Positions 36,331-48,800 of a stretch of DNA of 64,000 nt are shown piece after piece. The notes under the pieces are model-generated. The model made no database searches. It had not been told where the DNA came from and saw only the letters and a program-made list of their open reading frames with translations. Made by a program: the position numbers and the translations under genes. The stretch's first letter is position 1; the number at the start of each line of letters is the position of its first letter. Source of the stretch: Cryptomeria japonica (Eukaryota > Streptophyta > Pinopsida > Cupressales > Cupressaceae); contig NC_081412.1 of the NCBI RefSeq assembly GCF_030272615.1, positions 25,049,860-25,113,859 on the forward strand, in the 5' to 3' direction.

Positions 36331-37426
36331 CCTCCCTGTCTTCCACGTCTATGCAAACCCGGTAATCCGCTCCAATGGTGACAACCTCCCCGCCGACCGC
36401 TTCTCACCATCAATAGTCTTCACATGCGGGCCCCCGTTGACATTTCTTTCTCCTGCTCCGGCCCACGCCACACAGACCATGGCCGGTCCCACCACGACGC
36501 CATGTCATCTCCAAGTCAGTGGGTGAGTCAACACCACCTCATCCTTCCATACTGCCACCATAGATAGTCCACGTCACCTGTGTGAAATCCCTATCAGCAC
36601 TGCCACATCATTGTACAGACTAGTAATATTCTGCCACATCGAATTTTCCATACAGTACGGATGCCACAGGGATGGAGGTGAAGTTTTTTGACAACCAAAT
36701 GGACATCAAATTTAAGCCCGTCATTCACTGACATCGGCACTATGTCAACAGTATTTTGAAAAAAAAATACCTCCCCCCCCCCCACCATTAAGCTTTTTGA
36801 TTTTGCAATCCAACTTCAGGATGTCGTATCTTGCTCATTTTGACTCCTTTTTTGGTACAATTTTTTTTGAAATGGGCTATAATTTTGTGCTATTCACAGT
36901 GGTGGAGGAATTTTCTAATTTTGATGGATGGATTTTTCATAATTTGCAGATTTCCATGACTGTACTTGTCTAATCCCTAATTTTGCAACTTTAGAGGCTA
37001 CATTTGGGTCATACGACCTTCTTTTCAGGTGCGTCTTTTTTTTAATGTGCATAATTTTTCATCTACTTTCATAATATGCCATTAGTTTGTAGTGATTTTG
37101 AGTAGAAATTGTACTTTTAGTATTTGGTCATTTTTGGCCTATTTGGTACTTGTATTTTGCTTGGATCTCAGTTTAGATCACTTGCAGTATTGTTTGGAGT
37201 CTCTTATAGTCTATTTGAGGCAGTTGTGAATTTGAAATTAGAAGTCCACCTTGCCTTGTTTTGCAAGTGGCCCATTGTACACGTACTAAGTATAAAGTGC
37301 CAAATTGTTATTTTTTATTTTTTTTATTTTTTTTTTTTGGGGGGGGGGTTTCTTGATTGAGTAATTTGGGTGGGTGTCTTGTGTGATTTTTCCTCTCTAT
37401 ATCTTGTGTTTTTTCATTTTGGTGCT
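36331..37426. other. Spacer, GC-rich at left and with homopolymers at right
   Basis: 36331-36560 is GC-rich with many CpG and might extend the coding-like patch to its left. A run of 11 C lies at 36774-36784 and T/G runs at 37311-37350. No 5' LTR or primer site for copia D was found here. Confidence 0.45.
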
Positions 37427-39499
37427 ATGGGTTCTCCTAAATTTCCACTTTTAACTCCTCATAATTATGCATCATGGAAGATAAAGGCATGGAGTAAACT
37501 AATGGAAAAAGGACTCGTTCATTATGTAAATGAAACTATTACAACACCACCTATTCCTAAGGATGATCCTAATGCTCAAATTGAATGGCTCACTAAGAAT
37601 GATATGGCAATTGGAACTTTGAGAAAGTATATATCAGATGACCTCATTTTTCACATTGAGAAGTGTACAACAATTAAAGAGGCTTGGGATATTTATGACA
37701 AATTGTATGGCCAAGTTGATGAGATTAAGGGCTACAAGCTTGCTAGTGAACTCACAATATTGGATCCCAAGGATTTTGATACAATCTAAGATTATGTCAC
37801 AAAAGCAAATGAGATAAGTGCAAAGCTAAAAGATTGTGGCATTGACAAAACGGGTCCTCAATTGGTTTATAACTTGTTGGACAAGCTTCCTTTAGAGCAT
37901 GCATCCTTTGTATCTAGATTTCACACCCATAGGTTTGCTCAAGGTTCCTCATACACTTCTCCCTCATTTGATTCATTCACGATGATGTTGATACTTGAGC
38001 AATCTAAGTTGACCAAGATGGGGATTCTCAAATCTTCAAAGTCACAAGCTTTGGTGGCTAATAAGGGGAATCAAAGGAATCAAGAAAAAGGAAAGAATCA
38101 AAAGCAACCTAAGTCAAAACTACAACAAGATTGAGCACAATCATCCTCTCCACAACAAGGTGATTCTACATCCTCACCTAAGAGGAAATCATATAAGGAT
38201 AATCTTTTTTGTGCATATTGCAAGAAGTCAGGACATGATGAACATCGTTGTTACAAGAAGGATATTGATGAGTTGAGGCATCTTCTTGAGAAGAACGAAA
38301 TCAACCTACCTTCTAGAATGTCTACTTCGACTTCTTCTTCAAAAGAAAAGGATAAAGGAAGGGATCACTCTTTTGGGACAAATAAAGGAAAGGAACAAGC
38401 TCTTTGTGCTACTACAAGTCATGATTCAGGGAGATGGCTTCTAGATTTAGGGGCTTCTCATCATACGACATCTTTGCAGTCTATGTTTTCTATATTTGAG
38501 CCTTGCCACATGCCACAGATTTTGATGGGCAATCATACATACATGGATGTGATTGGGAAAGGATCTATTACCATTAGGGATAACTCCTTCAACGATGTGT
38601 TGTGTGTACCCCTTTTGACAAACAATCTTCTTTCCATCTATCAAATCACACATAGGGCAACTAAGAAAAGTGTGGAGCTCACACCTGATTCAGTTATCAT
38701 TAGAGACTTGGAGACTAGAGCTATCATTGCGACTAGGGTGGTTAATCATGCATCTTGGTTGTACTCCTTTTCACATTTTGGTCCTATTGATGAGGTTGAT
38801 TATTCCTATGTTGATGATTCAGATTTTGAGGAGAATTTTGGGTACTTGAACTTGGTGATCCTCACATGTGACCCCATTCTTGAGCCTTCCATTTCATCTC
38901 CTCCTATTGATATCACACCACCTATTGCACTTGATGATGCAACTAGTGTGATAGTTTTGCCTTCTTGTGATTCAGTGCAACGGGATATTTCTTGTTTTCC
39001 AGCTTCAGTTGATTAGGATGACTACTTGAGAAACATTGTAGGTTTCTTTGTGGAGTCCTTCATTGCAGATATGGGAGACATCATTCATGATATTCATCTT
39101 CCCTTTGATGAAGATGATCCTTCTTCGATTGTTGCGAGGGAACACTCTGACCCTCTTGTGCATTCTCTACATGATTATTCTTTAGAGGTTGACATGATTA
39201 TGGATACTTTTGTACAACAGTTGGATGAGGTCTCTTTATGTTTAGAGGAGACATGTGAATCTTTGGATATTTTTCTACATTCATCTCCACTAGATCTTGG
39301 AGTGCCTTTTTCAGCACTGTGGAGCAGTTCACCACCTTTGGAGGGGGTAACTTTCAGCATCGACATGGGGACACTTGAGAAGTTTTCAGAGATTCCATTC
39401 ATCGTGATTTTTTTTCCTACATCTTCCCTTCATGATTGGGGAGACTTCATAGATACACCTTTGGTTTTGTTTCTTCCTAAGGGGAGGAACATTGTTTGA
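37427..39499 (+). pseudogene. Gag-protease polyprotein with unknown acidic C-terminal region, 691-codon frame with three stops
   Basis: One frame from ATG 37427 to TGA 39497-39499 with in-frame stops at 37787-37789 (TAA), 38132-38134 (TGA) and 39014-39016 (TAG), and no frameshift. Order: a copia gag start (FPLLTPHNYASWK), the UBN2-like body (EAWDIYDKLYGQ), a zinc knuckle CAYCKKSGHDEHRC near 38214, then protease with LLDLGASHHTT near 38440, where Leu replaces the usual Ser of D-S-G. From about 38780 an acidic region of about 240 residues follows, rich in Asp, Ser and Pro, unlike integrase or RT. If translated it would make a virus-like shell and perhaps a protease. Replication enzymes would have to come from another element. 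Confidence 0.7.
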
Positions 39500-39864
39500 T
39501 GTTCATGGAGTAGTTTCTTCATTCATCTTTGAGATTCTACCATTAGTGTCGATTCTACATTAAGGGGGGGCTACCTAGATTCTCTTCTCTCATATGGGGG
39601 GGACTTTTTCCTCACATGGGGATTTGTTCTTCACATACTTCTATGAGAGCTACTTTATATATATATGTTTCATCTCTCTATTAGGAGAGGGTTTTTTACC
39701 GTTGGGTTTTTCTCTCTTTCCCTGTTTTATGAGAGATTGCATTGGTTTTATTTGCATTTGCGTTTGTACATGGGTACCTAACATGGCCATGTAACCGGGA
39801 CCCATCTTTCATTGCTTAGTTGCATTCTAGACTTAAGTGCATTCCCCTAAGTTGCACTTAAGGG
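39500..39864 (+). other. 3' noncoding part of copia D
   Basis: Contains G runs and a block with GTACATGGGTACCTAACATGG that has a close inverted counterpart near 40630-40655 in copia E. A CTTAAGGG purine stretch precedes the LTR start. Confidence 0.6.
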
Positions 39865-40312
39865 TGTTGGTGTAATTATTTATTCATTTTGGATATTATT
39901 ACACCTTACTTGAGTTTACTTAGGTACATGCATATCATAGTAGTTTGGATATGAGACACTTGGGTGTTTGTGCCACATTGGGATAGTGTGTTGTAAGAGA
40001 TTTCCACCTTTTATGGTGTGATCTTGTTATTACTCTATCATATCCACTTATTGTGGGATGATAATTCCACCTTCGGTGGGTGATCCACCTCATGTGGAAT
40101 ATTTTATTGTTTCTCTTACCTACCACACCTATTTCCTACCTACCCTTGTTTCTCATTGAGCCACATGTCATGTTTGTGTGCTCACATATCTGTATAGCCT
40201 TGCCAATATAAGCAGGCTCATATTCATTGTATGTAACTTTTGATGATCTATCTATTGATGATAATACAGTTTATTCTTGTCCTATATTTTGTCTCTCTAT
40301 TTTGAAATTTTC
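39865..40312 (+). repeat. Probable 3' LTR of copia D
   Basis: Starts TGTTGGTGTAATTATTTATT after a purine stretch, much like the inverted LTR start of copia E (TGTTAGTGTAG). A CAATATAAGC string near 40205 may be its TATA element. The end is a guess (TTTTCA); no partner LTR is seen. Confidence 0.5.
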
Positions 40313-40580
40313 ATTGAGCTCTTGATCTTTGAAAAAAATGACTCGCTTGAAATATTTCACTTAGAATAATTTAGTTAGCCTAAATTATGACATAATTTTA
40401 TATTTTTATCTAAAGAGGGTGTGTAACTTGATTACCCATATGTGGAAGAGAGTGACACATGTAGTTGATGTATGTCACATTATTAATCACTTGTAATAAA
40501 CCTTAGCAATCTTAAATAATATGTATGAGAAAAATGAAATATTCCTTAACATAAGAAAAATAAATAAATCTACACTAACA
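40313..40580 (-). repeat. Probable 3' LTR of copia E
   Basis: In minus orientation it begins TGTTAGTGTAG at 40580, right after a CTTAAGGAGG purine stretch. The left boundary with copia D could not be fixed. Confidence 0.45.
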
Positions 40581-41443
40581 CCTCCTTAAGAATATCTTAG
40601 GTGGGTGATAAGATGGGTCCCAATAGATGAAGCCATGTTAAGTACCCATGTACATAAATATTCCCCCCAAAAGAAGAAGTCTTCCCATAAGAGAAATAGT
40701 AGCCCCTTTAAATAGAGAGAAAAATAACTCCCCCCTCTCAAAAAAAAAGTAGAGAGAGAATAAAGTACTAAGAAGACCCTCCTGAAGCAGATGCCTAGTG
40801 CACCCCTAGAAAAGATCACAGATGAAGGAAAATTCTTTTCTGAAGGGTTTCGTGAACATGTCAGTGGTCTACTTTGATGTAAAAAAATATGAAAGATCAA
40901 TGATTTTTTCCTAAATCAACTCCTCAAAGTACTGCATATGTATCTCAATGTGTTTCATTCTTTGATGATGGATTGGATTCCTTGAGATCTATATTGCACT
41001 TTAATTTTTTTTTTATCTGCATAGAATTTCTGAATGAAATGCCAAACTTAATGAGAATATTTTGAAGCCAAATAGTCTTAGTGGTTACATTAACTACCTC
41101 TCAATAATCAACCTCTATCGATGGAAGAGCAATTGCTAATTGCTTCTTACTTGACCAAAAAACTAGACCAAAACCAAGTAAGAAGCAATACCCTAAATTA
41201 GAATTGTTATCCTTAGAGTTATTTGCCGAATCTAAATTTGTGTGTCCTACCAAATCAATATTCATGCCTGCCACATATTGAATCCCATAATTATGACTAC
41301 CCTAAATATAGTGGAGAATCCACTTTCTTGATTTCTAGTGCAACTCATGTGGCTTCTACATGAATCAAGAGACCATGTCCGCAAATGCAATGTCGAGTCA
41401 AGTATATGCGACTTCCAACAAGTTGTTAGTATAAAGTACCAGC
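40581..41443 (-). pseudogene. Copia E RNase H and 3' end
   Basis: Minus strand from 41443: a QLVGS-like RT tail, then an RNase H remnant with GYCFLLGFG, VFWSSKKQ and a decayed IEVDY where active elements have AEAEY, then KTIWLQNIL. Further on is the 3' noncoding part with a block shared with copia D. Several stops. Confidence 0.75.
41439..41443. repeat. Target-site duplication of gypsy B, left copy
   Basis: CCAGC here against CCAAC at 59666-59670, one transition apart. The copia E frame reads across the join, which supports the pairing. Confidence 0.8.
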
Positions 41444-42925
41444 TGTAGACGTATAAAAATGACCATATTCATAAATGAATATTTTATGTTCATTTCTCTA
41501 TTTAATTAAATCCAATTTAATTAAATTATCCACATTCCTCTATTTAATTAAGTAAATTACTCAATTTATTTAAATTAAATTCACTATACCCATTTAATGA
41601 ATAAATCATTTTATTCAATTAAATTCCCCCTATCCACTTTTAATTAAATAGTTATCCTAAATTGAATAAATCTAATTTATTTAATTTTCCCAAATTGCAA
41701 CCAAATTGGATTAAATCATTTAATTCAATTAAATCCTATTATCCCTCCATCCACTTGCAAAATCCTACATCTCCCACTTGCCTTCCTAAACCCCTTTCTA
41801 ATACCTTCTAGACTCTTCTAATCGCTTCTAATTAGCCTGACCTATTTTCTAAACTTTGTCACATCCCTAAGCAAGGGGAGGTCACTTCTCAAACCCTCAA
41901 AGTCTTTGATAACCATTAAAGGCTTCCAACCTTCAACCACTTAATTCTTCAAAGTCTTTGATAACCATTAAAGGCTTCAAGCCTTCAACCACTTAATTCC
42001 CCAAAGTCTTCATAACCATTAATGGTTAACTCAAACCCTCCTACATGGTTAAAGAATTTCTTTTAACTCAACCTTCATCCAACCCAAGGGTCTCATCAAA
42101 CATTTAATGCTTTGACCATGATTATCTCTTAATCATTTGCACAAAGGTTTATCCTTGGATTAACTCTTAATCCAATGGGTAATCTTAATTTAGACTTGAC
42201 CCTTACCTTCTCGATAACCTTAAGGTCTTGTCAGGCATTTAATGTCTCCAACCCCTTCTATCAACCCAACCCTATGTTGACACTTGTCACCATTTCATTG
42301 GTGCAAATTGCAAACATGGACCCCCAACTTTCAAACTCAACCCTTGATCAACTCTTTCAATCCTGACCATCCATTGCCCTATTTTTGCTATAAATAGAGC
42401 TCTCATTCCTCCATTTTAATCATCCTCCAAATTTGTAGTATCATACTTATGCTCAAATACATTCAAGCTTTCATTTCATATATGCTCATCATTTTAGCCT
42501 CTCTTTTAAATTAGGAATTAGTCTAAATATGCATGTTTAGAATAATTTCTTTATCATTTTAGCTCAATCATAGACTAATATATCATGTTAGGATAGTATT
42601 TATACTAACTTTGTCATCTTATAATCTAGTTTATTGCTTTTTAAGATCATGCATAGCTTAGGATGCATCTCATACTAAAATCTATCAAAGCATCCCTCGT
42701 TCTTGCATTTGCCATCCCTAAACCATTTTGCTCAGTGATCTGAGAGCAAAAACATTGGTTTGAGGGACATTGTAAGATAGAGAACCATGGGACCAACCTT
42801 GGGAAGCTGAGTAATACTTCATTACTCCATAGCTTGCACCAAGAAGTCCTCTGTGTGTGTGTGGACAAGTATTTTGGAACATTTTTCACATATTGAGTTC
42901 TATCGACCCACTTTTCCCGCATACA
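41444..42925 (+). repeat. 5' LTR of gypsy B (1482 bp)
   Basis: Starts TGTAGACGTATAAAA and ends CCGCATACA. The first 300 bases consist of AT-rich palindromic stretches (TTTAATTAAA-type). Confidence 0.95.
42389..42397 (+). promoter_or_regulatory. TATA box in the gypsy B 5' LTR
   Basis: GCTATAAATAGAGCTCTC, also present at 59129-59137 in the 3' LTR and in gypsy A. Confidence 0.65.
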
Positions 42926-42929
42926 TTTC

Positions 42930-42949
42930 TGGCGCCCACCGTGGGGCTC
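42930..42949 (+). promoter_or_regulatory. Primer binding site of gypsy B
   Basis: TGGCGCCCACCGTGGGG begins four bases after the LTR. This form of primer site is typical of Tat/Ogre elements; an Arg tRNA is the reported primer in Ogre. Confidence 0.85.
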
Positions 42950-43013
42950 AACCCCATATATCAAATCGGTTTTTAAAATTAACCACTTTTGCAGGTCCAC
43001 GGGAAACAGGAAT

Positions 43014-43450
43014 CAGCGCGTAGGAAACATTCCCTAGCGCATCCGATTAACAGTCTAGCGCGTTTCACCTACTGTTTGGCGCATGGGGTCTCTACTCTAG
43101 CGCGTAAAGTCCTTTCTTTAGCGCATAACTCCCACTAAACTTTTTCTGTAGGTCTCAACGCAGAAGAAAAACAGAGTAGTGCATTTGCAAAATAGATTGG
43201 CGCTTCGGGTCTGTTAGATAGCGCATCCAGTTTACCATCTAGCGCTTTAAGTCCATCATCCAGCGCGTAAAAACCATCTTTTAGCATATCAAATCATCAC
43301 TTTTCCTGTAGGTCTCAGTGCGGGAGAAAAACAGAGCAGCGCTTCCAACGCACAGAATAGCGCATCCAGTAAACAGTTTAGCATTTTTTGACATAATTTT
43401 AGCGCATCTAGGTTTTATTGTAGCGCGTACAGTCCTTTCTGTAGCGCATC
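43014..43450 (+). repeat. TAGCGCRT-motif array, primer-proximal block of the gypsy B leader
   Basis: About 17 copies of TAGCGC(A/G)T or close variants, spaced about 20 to 30 bases with unrelated sequence between them. Confidence 0.9.
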
Positions 43451-44644
43451 ACAGACAGTGAGCAAGAAAATTACAATTGTAACCGAAATAAAATCTAGAC
43501 TTGTAGAAGTCCACCAAAATCTAGAGTTTCTAACTATTTGATTGAAATTTTGTAGGACGCTGACAATTTCTTGCAGGTGGAGCGAGAAATTTTCTTTCAT
43601 CGACTTCTTTTGTTGAACACCAAGATCGAAAATTTGGCTTTGTTGACCAATTATTTTTCATAGATCAGATAATCATTGCCTTAAAAGGATAAAATAAACA
43701 CCATGTTTTCATGGAGCAACATCTCCATATAGATTTTAGCAAATCACTGAATTGAAAGGCTAAAAAGAACCAACTTGATTGCTTTGTCTCGAAAGTGGAA
43801 AGAATATGCTCTCCCCTTAACTGAGTGATCAAAAATCCAGACGACTCTTACAGCTTTATTTACTTCAAGCAATACAACCTTTAGCAGGTCTGCCTTCCCG
43901 AAGAGTTGAAATCAACTCTTAAAGCTGTTTATGGCCGGTGTGAAGGGAACGACCTAAGTGAGGAACGACTTTAACGCCAAGAATTCCAACCCACTATAAT
44001 CAAACGTGGAAAGTGACGAAAGTCCTTTTCAACGGTTACGCGCAGCGATTAGCCTTCCCCCAGTATCCTTGAGATACGTAAAGCCTTTTTTCTAAAGGTT
44101 GGGAAGCCTCTTGAGGGAGTTTATCATTGACGGCCGAACGGGAAGCCTGATTACGAACCCTAGAAATAGAAGCTTTGAGCCTAGTCAATAACCAGACATT
44201 TATAACATCATAGTGCAAGGGTGGAGAAGAATCCGCCCCCAAGATTACTCACCATATATCTCCCAAGATAACTACTCAACTGTGAAGCGATTCACTTTGG
44301 GTTAATTTTTGGAAAAAGGCAAAAAAATGAGTGCCCTCTAGGGGGTGACACAGCTGTTTGAGCTGACGGAGTATCGAGACTAGTGGGCTATGATGTTATT
44401 TATGACCCTTGACTAAAGAGTCTTTCTGAAGTGTATTATCCATATCCAAACCTGTTAAAACATTGGGGATTTGAACACATCCTCGCAGAACATACACTTT
44501 TTGTTAGATTAGGCAAAATGGTTGTATTTTTTGTGTCGTGCTTGCATTTATTACTTCAGAAAATCATCCATCAAACTTAAAAAATTCACAACAAAAATTC
44601 AAAATTCACAAAAAAACTCAAACAAAGGAAAAATCAGGGCAGAT

Positions 44645-45020
44645 TAGCGCATAAGAGCAACTTCTTAGCGCTTAAGGTACTTATATTAGCACATCCAAAC
44701 ATCCAGTTAGCGCGTCGGTTCTAAACAGCAGTGTTTTATCCCAGGTCAAATCAGTGTTGAAACATTTAGCGCATCAGAAAAACAGTCTAGCGCGTGGAAG
44801 CAATAGCTTAGTGCGTGGAATCCAAACATTAGTGCACAAAGTTCAACAGTTAGCGCGTGACAGGCCCAGAATAGCGCATATCTTTTTCAAACAGCTAGAA
44901 AACAATTTCAAACAGTCAAAACTTTAGCGCGTGTCTGGGGGCAACCTAGCGCGTGTGGTTATTATTTTAGCGCATAGAGGCATTTCAGTAGCACATGTAG
45001 TCTCTGTTCTAGCGCATGAT
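44645..45020 (+). repeat. TAGCGCRT-motif array, gag-proximal block of the gypsy B leader
   Basis: About 15 copies, same orientation as the first block, ending about 460 bases before the pre-gag ORF. Confidence 0.9.
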
Positions 45021-45484
45021 CAAAAACAGAAAAACAGAGGGCAAAACCGGGAGGAATTTTAAAATTTTCAAAAACATTTTTAGAAACCTTCTCCATCAGA
45101 CATCATTTTTCATCAACACAGAGTAACAAAAACCAACCGTTACAACTATTTCTTAAGCTAATTTGTGTCAAAACAAAAGTTGTAAAATCCTAAACGAATC
45201 ACGCGATTAAAGATGTCTCTCTTCTCATAATCCAGAAACCTCATCATCAGTATCAACAGAATCCTTTACCATCTTACGGATTTTATCTCACAAACACCAC
45301 TTGTTTAAAATTTTCAAATTGTCAAATCAAGTTTCCATATCGGGAAGCTTCTATCCATATCATTTGACACGCTTTGTCGTGAAGGGGCATCTAAACCTTC
45401 ACTCTGATAGAGTAAGATTTGAAATTTTTCAAACAAGATCAACTGAGTCCAAACCAATCAAAGGAAACCATTGATCACTCATGC

Positions 45485-45871
45485 ATGACTAATCCTCATA
45501 TTCTGAGAAGAAAGAACCTTTATTGTAACATCACGTTGAAGAAACAACAACCTAGTTTTTCCAAATTCATCAAAAGAAACAAGTTCTTATACATCAATCG
45601 TCAACTATTCAAATCTCATCGGGTATTCCTTCATCACATCAAACATTATATCCAAAACAAATCTAGCGAATTTGACAAAGAACCCTTGAAGACAAGAGCA
45701 TACTGTCAAAAGTCTGCTTTTAATCAAACCATAAATCGTAGCGAAAGAATCAATCCAGCATTCTTGCCCGACGAGTGTATCACTTATAACACATCTCAAC
45801 CAGAACCACCCACCCCTGAACAACATATCAACGAGGCTTTTGTCCCTTTCATCACTGAGAGTTTCTACTAA
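45485..45871 (+). CDS. Pre-gag ORF of gypsy B, 128 residues, unknown function
   Basis: Runs from ATG 45485 to TAA 45869-45871, one base before the gag ATG and in another frame. An upstream TTG at 45419 would add 22 residues, but the ATG gives the length shared with gypsy A. The first half is basic (RRKN, KRNKF, QLFKSHR). The second half has a CQKSAF phrase and a PEPPTPEQ stretch and ends FITESFY. No membrane segment, signal peptide or known domain is seen. The frame is open here and holds one stop in gypsy A, with equal length and no indel between the two. That pattern suggests a real protein, matching the extra ORF known upstream of gag in Ogre-type elements. Confidence 0.65.
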   Translation: MTNPHILRRKNLYCNITLKKQQPSFSKFIKRNKFLYINRQLFKSHRVFLHHIKHYIQNKSSEFDKEPLKTRAYCQKSAFNQTINRSERINPAFLPDECITYNTSQPEPPTPEQHINEAFVPFITESFY

Positions 45872-45872
45872 A

Positions 45873-48800
45873 ATGCTTGTTACTCGCTCTCAAAGAAACA
45901 AACAAAGCGAGACACACGCTGAGTCTAGTATGAATCGAAGATTATCAAATCCTTTTGAAGTTCCACCCTTAGAAGAACCTGAAATTACTAAAGCACTTCT
46001 TCGGGAATGTCAAGAAAACCCTTCATTCCAAAAGCTTGTAGAAAAGCTCATGGAAAATGACAAAGAAAAATATCTGCTCATGCTTACAAGTAAAGGCATT
46101 AAACTTCCCGAAGATTTAGACCCAAACATCTTTAAAAATGGATCTCGACAATATGCATATCAAGAACAACAAAGGGAAGAAGAAACCCATAACTTTGAAC
46201 AACATATACTTGAGCAACACATTCCAGAACAACGCATACCAGAAATGCGTATGCCTGAGCTAGAAACACCAAAGCAAAATATACCATTTACCACACCTTT
46301 TCAGCTGAGAACAAATATAAGGCAAGAACTTTTCCCTCGACAAGACCATATACCTTTGGCAGCCCTTACTCAACAAATGCAAATGACAAATATAGGATAT
46401 GCAACAAGGGACAACAGTACGATACTCTTTAAATGAAATCTGTCCTTATCCATTTGATAGAAGATTGAACATGGTACCTTTTCCTCCAAACTCAGACGTT
46501 CCCAAATTTGATAAATATGATGGGAAAAGTGATCCCCGAGATCATGTTCGAGAATTTTGCACACTGAGCCTTGAATTTGCTCATGATGACACCTATTTGA
46601 TGAGGTTATTCCCTAGAAGCTTGGGAGGGCAAACCATGGAATGGTTATCCAAAATTACATCGCCTGTTAGATCATTTGATGAATTGGTTAACAAATTCAT
46701 AACCCACTATTCCTACAACATCCAACATGCCATAACCATGCTAGATGTTTGCAACACCAAACAAAAGAATAATGAAACATTCATGATATTCCTTCAACGC
46801 TGGTGACGTATGGTATCCAGATATCCTCAAGATATTCCCGAGAAGGAGAAAATGGAAATCTTCATCGATAACTTGAATAGTGAAATGAGTTACAAACTAA
46901 AACTTCAATGCATACCATCTTTCGCTAAATTAATTGAGAATGGCATTCAAGTAGAAGAAGCATGTGTCAAAAAGGGAACACTCAAATTTTACAAGGAGGG
47001 AACAAACTCATCAAACTACAATAACCAGAACAACACCAACCTTGACAAATCTCGATTTTGGACTCGAAACAAAAACGAAGGCAACAATGAATCATATGAT
47101 CCCAAATCTAGCAACCAGTGCTCGCATTGTCTGGAAATCCTCAAAACACGAAAAATCCTAAAAATGCTAATCCAAATGCTAACACATATGCACCTAACAC
47201 CGATCAAGGACAACTCAACACAAACAACACCAATGATACTCAAAGCAAAAAAATGAATCCAAGACCTAACAACAATTCACACAACAACACAAACAATTTC
47301 CAAAAGCGTATCTTCACACCACTGGGGCAATCACTAGAATCAGCATTCAGAGAACTTTTGGCACACAAAATTCTTTCTTTACCTCCAATCAGCAACTATG
47401 AACCCCAAAGCAAACCACCTTGGTGGAATGATTCACACTATTGTGATTATCATCGTAACAAGGTTCATCAGATGAACGATTGCATGAGGTTAAAACACGT
47501 GATGCAAGATATGATTGATCGAGAGGACTTAACAATCGATGGTCTCAAAACAAATGGTGATCATGGAGCCTTTAAAAATCCTCTTCCAAATTACAACAAA
47601 TATGGAGCTTCAACCTCAAACGATACACGCGGAGCTTGTATCAACCATATCTACAATAACACCATAAATCACATATCAGCTGAAAATCATCAAGTAAATG
47701 TAATCACCATCCGAGATAAGCATGATCATGAATCTGTCAATGTAACAACCCGAACTCAGAAATATGTCTTGAAAGGACATACTGCACCTACAAATACCAC
47801 ACCAAAAATCCAATATGACTTGGTCAGCCAACTACATAAAACTCCAGCACAAATATCTATACTAGAATTATTGAAACTATCACCAAAGCACAAAGACATA
47901 TTAGAACAAGTGCTATTGGAAACCAATGTACCTCAAAATTTGGATACAGACAGATTTCAAGCCATGGTCACCCATATGACTGGACCTCATAACCTCACCT
48001 TCTCAGAACATGATGATGCTTCCTTAATCCATCCACATAATACTCCTCTCCATATCAAAGTCATTGTTTGCAAACACCGAGTAAAAAGAGTCCTAATAGA
48101 TGGAGGAGCCGGACTTAATATATGTACTTTAAAACTTATCCATGCATTAGGCTTCTCAGAAGAATCTATTGATCCCTGCAAGAAGATTACCATAAAGGCA
48201 TATGATGATGAGGAAAGATCCTCTAAAGGAATTGTGATATTACCCATTCAAGTGGGACCAATACAAAAGGATACTATATGTCAGGTCTTGGACATAGACC
48301 TTACCTACAATATTTTATTAGGGCGACCCTGGATACATGAAATGCAAGCAGTACCTTCCACATATCACCAGTGTGTAAAATTTCCTTATGACGGACAAGA
48401 AGTATCCATATCTGTTGATCATAATCCATTTCAACATTGCAACGCAATGGGGGCAGCCCAAGACAGTTTGGTTCCTCATAATAGGGAAAAGCAGCGATCT
48501 TCAACATCAGATCAACAAATAGCAAAATCCAACTCCTTATGGGGAGACTTCAAGCAGAAAATGTAAATCCAAGACCAAAGTATGGGAGAATACTCTTTGG
48601 AGCCTTAATGTTTGGCTAAATTGCCAACATCACCTAGATCTCATGGATTGCCTACTACATCAACACATCTGGTCACTCAGCCCATCACCAAATTTGATGG
48701 TACCTTCATCCAATTGGGCACTCTGGCACATAAATCAGAAGACAAAGATACTCTTAGCTGGTTGTACAAAGATGAGAAAGAAGGTAATCGAGCAACCGCT

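Larger units (their letters stand above)
37427..40312 (+). mobile_element. Copia-type element with gag and protease only (copia D)
   Basis: A copia-like gag and protease frame is followed by an unrecognised acidic region, a 3' noncoding part and an LTR-like end starting TGTTGGTGTAA at 39865. Integrase, RT and RNase H are absent, and there is no room for them. No 5' LTR was found, so it may be 5'-truncated. Its 3' noncoding part resembles that of copia E. The right end is uncertain. Confidence 0.6.
42950..45484 (+). other. Long leader of gypsy B
   Basis: 2.5 kb without a supported gene, holding two TAGCGCRT arrays and a block between them (43860-44470) shared with the gypsy A leader. By position it would include the packaging and dimerisation signals. 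Confidence 0.7.

Noticed and set aside
39560-39610. G-rich tracts near 39562 and 39594 as the polypurine tract of copia D
   Set aside because: The LTR start TGTTGGTGTAA lies 270 bases further on and has its own purine stretch; copia E shows the same arrangement.
44036-44242. Antisense frame in the gypsy B leader that also exists in gypsy A (26327-26569)
   Set aside because: The frame aligns without indels, but amino acid-changing differences outnumber silent ones and both copies have stops. It is more likely a conserved noncoding leader block than a gene.
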